Below, in pieces: positions 56,116 through 64,000 of a stretch of 64,000 bases of DNA; the stretch's first letter is position 1, and every line of letters begins with the position of its first letter. The DNA comes from Acanthosepion pharaonis (taxonomy: Eukaryota; Mollusca; Cephalopoda; Sepiida; Sepiidae): contig CAHIKZ030003485.1 in assembly GCA_903632075.3 (NCBI GenBank), positions 815,001 through 879,000 on the forward strand. Reading direction: 5' to 3'. The notes beneath the pieces are model-generated. The model did not search any database. It worked only from the letters and a program-made list of their open reading frames with translations, and was not told the origin of the DNA. Both the position numbers and the translations under genes were made by a program.

Positions 56116-57040
56116 ATTTAATGAAAGTTTGAAGATTTTCTTCTGAAGTATAATCTGGACAGTCAATTTTAATTTAGACAAAAGAAAATGGGGCTTTGCT
56201 GACAATTATCATGAAGGTATTTCAAAATCCACTATTCGCCTGTCATCATAGAAGAATAATGAATTTCAGAAAAATAATCTTTCATTTAAAGATTCGCCAT
56301 ATTTCTTTCTTTATAATGATAATTCTGTCCCGGATCATTTAAGATTCTTATCGAATTCATCGAAATTTTAAGTTTTAATCATATAAGAAATTCAAACCGA
56401 TTTCATAATTATGCCAAGTTTTCTATTTAATTATTTTTTTATATTAAATTCCTTCCAGTTGAAAACTAAATTCCGAACCTAGAATTGTAATTTAAAAGAA
56501 ATTGAAATTGCAATCCCGAATGAAAATCATTGAAAATGTGAATCACGGCAGTAAAAAAAAGGGTGACGTTGGCGTACAAATATATGAAACCATGATTGCA
56601 ATCTGATAAAGGTACGTGAATGTCTCAATATGGTGACCGATTTTGATAAAATCAGTGCATAAACTTGCAGGTGGTGTCGAATTAGAAATATCCTTAGATG
56701 GGCTAAACCCAGCCCGTCCAATCGATCTCAGAGTGTCCCCAACTATCAAGATTTGACTCCCAAGTCACCTTGGCTGACTTAGCCTTCAAATTTAACAAAA
56801 TAAATTTCTCAATAGCCGATCAGGATGCTCCCTAACTAACTACTCTCACTCCTTAAAAGAAATGCATAGTGTGCGAGCCACCATAACGGACACATGTCCA
56901 ACTTCTAAAGTCCAACCAATTAACAAACAAATCTGTTGTTAATGAATAAGATATTTACTGTAACCCATCTTAATTCACCAAAACGAAATATTTACATGTT
57001 AACGTCTCCAATCATTTACGATCAGTAAATTTATGGCTGG
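56116..57040. other. Unassigned AT-rich region
   Basis: The paired minus-strand frames at 56527-56749 overlap without a known domain. No RNA or repeat recognised. Confidence 0.35.
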
Positions 57041-57470
57041 TGTAACATCAGGTTGTTGTTGTGTTTGTTGTTGTTGTTGTTGTTTTCTCCTTTGATTTCT
57101 GTTGTACAAACATTTCCTTCCGGGTCCCAACCAGTGATATAAGGTCAGAAATGGCTTCATGACATTTTCCACTGATCATTTATGTAAAAAACAAAACAAA
57201 AAAAAGCATAAAAAAACTAAAATCACACACATTTTACAGAAATAAAGGTTTTCGTAATGTGTGAGCTCTACTTGTGAATACAATTTTTTTTGTATTTCTT
57301 TAAGATATGGACTACCAGGAATCCCTTCAATGAGTCTATTAGAATCTTTTCCATCAATCCGAGGCCTTCAACTCCAACTGGAATTATTGATGTCCTCATG
57401 TGCCACATTTTTGAGATTTCCACTTCAGCATCCTTGTATTTTGATAGTTTTTTGAAAATTTTCAAAGATA
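57041..57470 (-). mobile_element. Tandem LINE 3' end, copy 1 (5'-truncated)
   Basis: The minus-strand frame 57465-57268 reads KIFKKLSKYKDAEVEISKMW, HMRTSIIPVGVEGLGLMEKI and KGFLVVHILKKYKKNC, the same C-terminus as copy 2 (KIFKKLSKYKDLEIEISKMW and IPVVVGALRLVGKYC). The 3' untranslated part has TTGGGACCCGGAAGGAAATG and ends in an (AAC)n tail at 57085-57058. The truncation point is directly behind the tail of copy 2. Confidence 0.75.
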
Positions 57471-57471
57471 T

Positions 57472-58452
57472 TATTATTATTTTTTTTTTTTTTTTTTCTG
57501 GCGTTTACACATTTCTTTCCGGGTCCCGCCCAGGGACCTAAAGTTAGAGAGGTCATCATGACACTTTCAACTAACAAAAAAAAATGACATAGATAAAGTC
57601 CTTCGTAAGGTGTGGGCTGTACTTGTCAGAACAATTTTTTGTATCTCCTTGAGGCATGGACTTCCAGGAATCCCTTCAATTAGTCTACTGCAATATTTTC
57701 CAACCAGTCGTAGGGCTCCAACTACAACAGGAATTGTTGATGTTCCTATGTGCCACATTTTTGAGATTTCTATTTCAAGGTCCTTGTACTTTGACAGCTT
57801 TTTGAATATCTTCAAAGATACATTGCAGTCAGCAGGGACTGCCATATCAATAAGGAGGCACTTTTTTTGTTTGTGGTCTTTAATAACAATATCTGGCCGG
57901 TTGGCCTTGATTGTTCTGTCAGTGTGTATTGTGTAGTCCCATAGAATTGTAACAGGTCATATCTCCGTAACCGGGTCTGGTTGGTGTTCATACCAGTTTC
58001 TTTCAGTTTTCTTCCTGTAGAAGTTGCAGATTTTCAAGTGCAGATATTGGCCCACTCTGTCATGCCGGGTTTTATACTCAGTGGGTGCCAATATCATGCA
58101 ACCTGATACAAGATGATCAATCGTTTCTGGATATTTATCACAGAATCTGCATTTTGGGCCAACACAATATTTTAGTATATGTACTTGATAATTCCTAGTT
58201 ATCAAGCATTGGTCCTGTGCAGCAAGGATAAAACCTTCAGTTTCAACTTTCAACCCTGCACTACGTAGCCACTGATGAGTATGGGTTTTGTCTACGTCAG
58301 TTTGTTTGGTACGGGCAGAGTATTGGCCATGAAGCGGTTTATCTTGCCATCGCTTCTGTATCTGGTCGGTTGCATTTGTCTTTGCAGTCTTTTTTAAGTA
58401 TTTTGCAGTTTCAGCCGGTGTATTGTGCTGTACTTGCATTTCTGCACCCATA
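57472..58452 (-). mobile_element. LINE ORF2 C-terminus with CCHC and restriction-like endonuclease motifs, copy 2
   Basis: About 295 codons in one minus-strand frame (58452-57567) with a single in-frame TGA near 57957. From the start it reads MGAEMQVQHNTPAETAKYLK, then KRWQDKPLHGQYSARTKQTD and HQWLRSAGLKVETEGFILAA. Next comes a CCHC zinc motif CRFCDKYPETIDHLVSGC (Cx2Cx8Hx4C). Then follows RPDIVIKDHKQKKCLLID, a PD-x14-D arrangement like the restriction-like endonuclease of R2-type LINEs. IPVVVGALRLVGKYC closes it. No RT lies upstream: the frame starts at an (ATT)n tract that encodes polyasparagine. The 3' end has GGGACCCGGAAAGAAATG and an (A)n(TAA)n tail at 57497-57472. Assignment to the R2-like group is an inference from these motifs. 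Confidence 0.75.
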
Positions 58453-58458
58453 TTATTA

Positions 58459-58510
<52 letters not shown>
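58453..58510. repeat. (ATT)n microsatellite
   Basis: About 19 ATT units at the 5' edge of the minus-strand LINE; the Asn-run and Leu-run frames across it are artefacts. Confidence 0.97.
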
Positions 58511-58511
<1 letters not shown>

Positions 58512-58997
58512 TAAAAAGATATTAAATTTTTTTAAAAATTTTAAGACCCAAATAATACATTTACTTCGTGTATTACGAAACAACAAAATATTACAGTCAT
58601 ATTAAATAATCTTGGTTTCATCAAGTAAAAAGCTACAAGTCTGAGGCACCCCGTGAAGTTCAGTAAAACTATTATATTTTTTAGTGACTTATGAGCAATG
58701 TTCTCTTCCAAAACTACCTTACATGGCTGGGTAGTAGCATCATTTTGCTGCTTCTGCTATTGTCAGTCTTGACAAGGGTTAATCAGTTATACATCACAAG
58801 CGGTCGTGGTTTCTAGAAATTTAGCTGTAAACACATGTTCGTTCAATACTGAGAAATAAGTCTTGAAATAAAAAAAAAAGCTGAGAAAACGTTGATAATT
58901 AACGAACGAATCAGTTCTCACCCATTCCCCTTCATTTTGAGATAGGGATATTGCATGAATTTGCTTCATTGGCGCTATCTATGAGGAATAAAACTGA
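58511..58997. other. Unassigned region
   Basis: Nothing recognised in about 490 bp. Confidence 0.35.
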
Positions 58998-59043
58998 GCA
59001 GAAGAAGAAGAAGAAGAAGAAGAAGAAGAAGAAGAAGAAGAAG
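58998..59043. repeat. (GAA)n microsatellite
   Basis: About 15 AGA/GAA units. Confidence 0.97.
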
Positions 59044-59342
59044 CAAATCTGTAAACGAAGCCTTAAATAGTGTGACTATAAGTTTTATCCTCCTCCTCCT
59101 CCTCCTTCTCCTCTCTTTCTCTGCTTGGTGGCGCATTTTCAGTGTCTATTTCTGTGCTGCTTGGGACGGTTTCAAAATAATCTGACCTCAATATAGAATC
59201 GATATTGACTACCATGTACCGTCTGCTAGTATAGGTGATTTCTGTTTTGCTTCCTCTCCTTCCAAACAGATGCAGTAGCAACATTCTGTATCGGCAGAAC
59301 GCTACTTAGTCTGATGTGCCTGAAATCGAGAAGAGTTATTAT
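59044..59342. other. Unassigned region with a (CCT)n run
   Basis: (CCT)n at 59089-59106. The 73-codon minus-strand frame (59284-59063) ends in an acidic run encoded by this repeat and has no known domain. Confidence 0.4.
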
Positions 59343-59392
59343 TTGTTGTTGTTATTGTTGTTGTTGATGATGTTGTTGTTGTTGTTGTTGTT
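59343..59392. repeat. (TTG)n microsatellite
   Basis: About 16 TTG units with a GATGATG interruption. Confidence 0.95.
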
Positions 59393-60310
59393 TGATTTAT
59401 TTACTTATCATTACATATCATTTCTAGAGAAATTATTTCTTAATCACGACAGTGCCGAAAGAGAAGCAGCAGAAAAGGAGAAAATAAACACTATTTATAA
59501 ACAACAACTTCTAACATTCAACACACATTGTTATTTATAAGATATTTTCATTTGTTTAGTGTGAGTAAACACGCTGTTTCAATGTTGATGCATTGTGTAT
59601 TCATTAAAACTTGTTTGTTTCTTTTGAAAGGTTCTTAATCGTCATATTGTTCCTGGCATCTCCATTGAGATTATGAATATATTTAACTAAAATGATCTCC
59701 GATTCAACCTCTCCCCTAAACGATTGTTACGTTCATTTTTTAACACTCCATTACAAACAGGTTTACATAAATTTCACTTGACCAGGATATTTATTTATCA
59801 AAAATTATTCGATCTCCATTTTATAGTCTTTACTCTTTATCAAATGTGGGTGTTTTCATTTTTATCATTGTCGCAATTGTAATAAAACTTCCTTGATTAT
59901 TTAAAAAGTTCTCGTCCCTAGAAATTCTGCTCTAAATAGAATTTCAGGAGGCATTTTTTTCAGGTCTAAATCAGTAAATAAATAATGAAAGATATAAATA
60001 AACCTTTCGTATATTTTCTATTTTTATTCTCATCAAAAATTCCTTTCCAATCATTACAATTTACATATTCGATTTGCTTCATGAGAATTGGAATAAACAT
60101 TAATAAATCAACCCCTATAAAGTGGGTCATCCCAAACTGCTATTTCGATCGCAATTTCTATTATATATTGACAGACGTTCTACTTTATAAAAATGTTTTA
60201 ATCTTCTCATTTATTAAAATTTAATTGAATTTGATGAGACGTATGTTATTTTCGTTGGAACTTGTAGGATTAATATTTAATCGAAACGAAAGAATTGACC
60301 TACACCATTT
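59393..60310. other. Unassigned AT-rich region
   Basis: The frame at 59985-60224 (+) is unrecognised. No repeat identified. Confidence 0.35.
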
Positions 60311-60600
60311 CCATTTTGTTCTCTTTCTCTTTGACTTATTTTTTAAAAATCTGTTTCTCTTCATCTTTAGCCTTAAGTATTTACTCTCTCTTTTTCTCGG
60401 TCTTTCCCTCTCTCTCCTCCTACTATTTTTCTCTTCCTCCTCCACTTTCTCTCTTTCTTTTTTCATTCTAAAGTATCGATCACTTTTCTTCCTTCTTCTC
60501 GTACTTTCTTTTTCCCTCTCTTTTTTCTCTCTCTCCTTCTCTTTTTCCATTACAGAGTATCGATCATTTATTTCTCTCTCTTTCTTATACTCCCTTTACG
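60311..60600. repeat. CT-rich minisatellite-like region
   Basis: Two units of about 85 bp each contain an (A/G)AGTATCGATCA word (about 60471 and 60555) between CTCTTT-rich stretches. A weaker third unit may precede them. Frames on either strand (Glu/Lys/Arg-rich or Leu/Phe/Ser-rich) are artefacts. Confidence 0.7.
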
Positions 60601-62032
60601 TTATAACTGAAATCCACCGAATAATTTACTGAAGCCTCACACATTCATTTAGACCGAAAACATCATATTTTAGTCATTCTCTGGCGAAATTCATGCTCAC
60701 TACATCTATAAATACAAATGGCGAATTGTTAGCACCCTCCAAGAATACATATATCATCTGAATACATATTTCTGTCTAAATCGATTTGCAATGAGGCTAC
60801 AATTTAAAATCTACAAATAACTTGCCTAAACCCTGCATTTTGCTTCTTATTTAATAAGTATTTTTCTCTCTTGTCTTTACATTCATCATTTCCGTTACTC
60901 GCTTCTTTGACAATAACCCCGTTCAAAAGATTACAGGCATTTTCTGATTCGTTCTCGGTTTCTTAAAACTTTCTTTAATAGTTAAAATTTTTCTAGAAAT
61001 TAAGGTATTTAGTCACTTTGTATTAAGGAATCTATCGTTCGATAGTCAATATTATTTGAATAAAAATGGCAATTCTTGAACTTAACGGAAGTAAATGTAC
61101 TGCTGATATTTTCTCCTAAGATTCTTTCACCCTTTTGCGAAAAATAATATCTTCTAATCCTTAATTTCAAAAACAGAGAGTACTATTCATTTTTTCAACT
61201 TTGCTCCTTGAGTGTATACTTTCTTAGTTCTCTTCTCTTTAATATCGGCAACAAAAGAAAAAATGTCATTACCTTGTCATTTGTTATTTATTAGTGTTAG
61301 CAGAAGTCTCTCTTATAACTACTTTACATATCCAGTTACAGTAAAATGCTGTTATCCCGACCGTCAACCTTGGCGAAGATGAATCAATATTATATACACA
61401 GAGTAAGAAATTGAAAAAGAGATTAAAAACTATTCAAACTCACTTGAAAACTAAATGAAAAAAAAAAAAAAACTTCGAAACAGGTAACCAAATCCTTGAA
61501 GATTATTAGTTTAACCAATGATCGATGAGGGTGAAGGTGGAAGACACAATTCTGTTATGTCAGTCAAAGACAAAAGCTCAATCGATATCCAGCAAGCTTT
61601 TAAAACCTTGCCTTATTTGTAGGAGTCGATTTTGAAGATCTCTTATTTCAGATTTTAATCGAGTAATTCGCTGGGTGGCAGGTGAGAAGAATTAAAGGGA
61701 GAAGAAGATCAGAATTAAAACAAAAAACATTTTCTTCCCGATCAGACATTTGATAATCTCGCATTTGTTTCTTTGCGCTGTAATTTCAATGTAATTTTGT
61801 TTCACGTAAATTTTTCAAGTATGTAAAGTATTTACAGCAAAATGTTTCATCCACAATATCTGTGTTATTTGAATACTGATTAAGCGAGTTTCAGTAGAAC
61901 AAACTGTCACGTCATGAGAACCACTCTACTAGCTTCGATCCTCGTTCTATTCCAATATTATTACCTTCTCTCTTTTCATCTCCTACTTTCACTGCCATCA
62001 TACCCTCACAGACGAAAGAAAGAAAATTTATC
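60601..62032. other. Unassigned AT-rich region
   Basis: About 1.4 kb. ACAGTAAAATGCTGTTATCC near 61338 vaguely resembles a pogo-type terminus but has no partner. Nothing else recognised. Confidence 0.35.
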
Positions 62033-62115
62033 CTCTCTCTCTCTCCCTTTCTCTCTCCCCCTCTCTCTCTCTCTCTCTCTATATATACATATATATATAT
62101 ACACACACACATATA
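62033..62115. repeat. (CT)n(TA)n(CA)n compound microsatellite
   Basis: CT-rich run, then TA units, then CA units, ending just before the mariner left terminus. Confidence 0.95.
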
Positions 62116-62124
62116 TGATGCGAT

Positions 62125-62943
62125 GGGTAAATTGTCACCATTTCATATTTTTAATTTCGCACATGTACTTTGTTTTTATCAACTGCACATTAGAGGAGGT
62201 TCAGTTGGACACCGTCTGTGAGAAAAAGAGGACCATGACGTAATTCTCCTCAGTCAGAAATTTGGAAACGGCATGCTGTACTGCTTGGCATTCATGCCGG
62301 AAGCTCTAATATGAACATTTCGGCATGTTTGACTGTCAGTCTGGAGACAGTGCAGACGATTCGGAAAGCGTTGGATGGGTCTAATGGTGATTACGAAGGT
62401 ATGGAAGCTCGGAAAACTCACTCTAATCGTTCTGATAAGAAAGAACTCTCTAATTTGTTGGCGAGAGCCTCATACTCAAGACGGAGGCCTACATAAAGTG
62501 GCTTGAGGAGGTAGTTCTGTCCTGGGTCGAGAGGGTGGCTGCTGGAAGACCATATATATCTGGCAAAAGGATTCTGCACCATGCCACACAAGCAAGAGAA
62601 CCCATCATGGTTTTCAGGCAATTTCTTTAGTTACATCACCCCTTACATCTGGCAACCTAACACCCCAGACTCTAATCCCCTTGATTATAATGTGTTGGGT
62701 GGAGTTGAGTGAAAGACCAACAAAACTCCTTGCAACACCAAAGATGAACTGAAGGCAAGGATTATGGCAGCATTCACCAAACTAAACAAGAAGACCGCCC
62801 AGAAGAGTTAGAGAAGATTCTGAAGTCGTCTGGAGGCCGTGATTGAATCCAATGGTGATTTTATTGAACAAATTTATTTTTTATTTGTAGTATCGTATGC
62901 AAATGAGATAGCCTGCATTCGACTAAAGGAAAATTATCACCCA
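62125..62943 (+). mobile_element. mariner element with internal deletion
   Basis: The transposase N-terminus reads SLETVQTIRKALDGSNGDYE and GMEARKTHSNRSDKK (62338-62445), a helix-turn-helix followed by the linker of mariner-type enzymes. After FVGE (about 62455) the middle of the gene is missing. It resumes with YIKWLEEVVLSWVERVAAGR (62493-62552), HATQAREPIM and PYIWQPNTPDSNPLDYNVLG (62645-62704), which holds the third catalytic aspartate region. NTKDELKARIMAAFTKLNKK and SRLEAVIESNGDFIE (to about 62871) follow. The first catalytic aspartate lies in the deletion, so it is dead. Possible termini are GGGTAAATTGTCACC (62125-62139) and GGAAAATTATCACCC (62928-62942), an imperfect inverted pair. Full mariners are about 1.3 kb; this is 0.8 kb. 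Confidence 0.8.
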
Positions 62944-62954
62944 AAATATATAGA

Positions 62955-64000
62955 GTCAAGAAAAGTTCCAATTCATATCCTGACTTTTGGTAGTAGCCAA
63001 ATTAGACAAAATGATACAAAAAGGCATACTAGAAAGAGTAACTCAAGGTGGTAGCAATTGGGCATCACCAATAGTAGCAATAAAAAAAACCTGATGGAGA
63101 TTTAAGGATATGTGGTGATTACAATCTAGAGGTAAATCACCAGATATGTTCAGACTCTTTTCCTTTGCCAAATATCTAAAGTGCGAGCCACGATTTAGCA
63201 AAAATTGATCTCAAGGCAGCATATAACCAAATAGAAACTGATGAGAAATTCAAGGAAATCACAACGATTAACACCCCTATAGGCTTACAAAGATGGACTC
63301 GTCTACCGTTTGGGGTAAAGATTTCGAACCATATTTTTCAGAAATCAATTGAAAAAGTCTTATTAAGAATAGTAAAAAAAATATGACAATATACCAGGAC
63401 GATATATCTGTAGGGGCAAGAACTAAAGAAGAGTTAAAATATAAAACAGAGCAAATTTTAGTGACATTAAAAAAGACAGGCATATCATATTTAGGATATC
63501 AAATATGAAAAGAAGGCATATCACCCGATAATAGACTAACAAAGAAAATAACAGAAATAGCTGCTCCAACAAATAAAAAAAGAATTAGAATCCTTTTGGG
63601 GGCTAATAAAATTTTATAGTAAATACATACCAAGATACAGACACATAATAGAGCCTTTTGCAAGATTACGCAAAAGCAATAATGAATTTAACTGCACACA
63701 AAAGCCAACTATCGCTTTTGAAACACTAAATAAAATACAGAGGAACAAGCCAATAATAAAAGTTTTTGATCCACAAAAAGAAATAACGTTAACCACAGTC
63801 ACGAGTGAAAAGGCGATTGCTACTTTTCTAACACAAAAATAACATCCATTCATCTACATATCAAGGTTAACGTTAGCAGAAATTAACTACTCGAATACTA
63901 AAAAAGAACCTGTAGCGATTCTATGGAACATGGAAAGGACACGAAACTCTTTGATAGGAAAAAAATTCTTATTAAAATCGGACCACAAATCATTGGAATT
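62955..64000 (+). mobile_element. Ty3/Gypsy pol (RT and start of RNase H), runs off the window
   Basis: The reading starts with MIQKGILERVTQGGSNWASP and IVAIKKPDGDLRICGDYNLE (63011-63130), the RT entry. LAKIDLKAAYNQIETDEKFK (63196-63255) contains the first catalytic aspartate. GLQRWTRLPFGVKISNHIFQ (63280-63345) follows. The YQDDIS motif with the two catalytic aspartates (63388-63408) is in a shifted frame. Then come LLGANKILYSKYIPRY-like words (63595-63630). EPFARLRKSNNEFN and PIIKVFDPQKEITLTTVTSE (63745-63805) cover the connection and the start of RNase H, which continues to LLKSDHKSLE at the window edge. Several frameshifts and stops. It sits directly behind the mariner, and its 5' part (gag, protease) is absent. 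Confidence 0.88.

Noticed and set aside
54466..56205. Possible CRISPR array or repeat protein
   Set aside because: The 64-bp units are contiguous with no unique spacers, the period is not a multiple of three, and the context is eukaryotic.
57957..58586. Protein with a 20-residue asparagine run
   Set aside because: The Asn run is an (ATT)n microsatellite at the edge of a LINE fragment; the LINE coding sequence only begins after it.
61336..61365. pogo/Tigger-type terminal repeat
   Set aside because: Only a vague match at one end; no inverted partner and no transposase nearby.

Overview
The window is repeat-dense, AT-rich eukaryotic DNA with no host gene that I can recognise with confidence. 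It holds long (TA)n, (CT)n and (ATT)n microsatellites, tRNA-derived SINE heads, decayed LINEs of at least four types, Tc1/mariner transposases, Ty3/Gypsy and copia pol remnants, two satellite arrays and many foldback sequences. This mix points to a large metazoan genome. The dense (TA)n tracts and the SINE and LINE mix resemble octopus-type cephalopod DNA; that assignment is an inference. Nothing looks bacterial: there are no operons, no ribosome-binding sites and no CRISPR array.

Layout. 0-9 kb: LINE 3' ends, an RTE/BovB-like fragment, a LINE piece seated inside a (TA)n tract, a Tc1-like transposase relic, a composite 5S-rRNA/tRNA-like SINE and a frameshifted unrecognised coding stretch. 9.6-13.6 kb: three copies of one non-coding repeat around a minus-strand LINE ORF1 with its apparent 5' UTR. 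13.6-16.3 kb: another Tc1-like relic, two tRNA-headed SINEs sharing one core, and an RTE-like fragment. 18.0-20.4 kb: a GC-rich palindromic satellite followed by a run of long hairpins next to (TA)n; a fifth hairpin lies at 23.8 kb. 20.9-31 kb: mostly microsatellites and unassigned AT-rich DNA, with RTE-like 3' ends near 23.0 and 31.0 kb. 34.0-37.8 kb: a minus-strand Gypsy pol fragment abutting a plus-strand Tx1/L1-like LINE. 38.8-40.6 kb: an unassigned element with terminal inverted repeats. 41.1-44.0 kb: a copia element split by a ~950-bp insertion. 46.5-47.4 kb: a long-armed foldback element. 50.2-51.4 kb: a GC-rich, LTR-like segment. 52.0-53.3 kb: the best copy of the Jockey/CR1-group LINE. 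54.5-56.1 kb: a 64-bp satellite. 57.0-58.5 kb: two tandem 3' ends of a LINE with an apparent restriction-like endonuclease. 62.1-62.9 kb: an internally deleted mariner. 63.0 kb to the end: a Ty3/Gypsy pol that runs out of the window.

Nothing here forms a pathway. The coding sequences are enzymes of mobile elements (reverse transcriptase, RNase H, integrase, transposase), nearly all disrupted by stops and frameshifts. The most unusual content is structural: the CpG-rich palindromic higher-order satellite at 18.0-18.7 kb, the series of unrelated hairpins next to TA-rich runs, the 5S/tRNA composite SINE, and the two inverted-repeat elements at 38.8 and 46.5 kb. All coordinates of element boundaries are estimates by eye.
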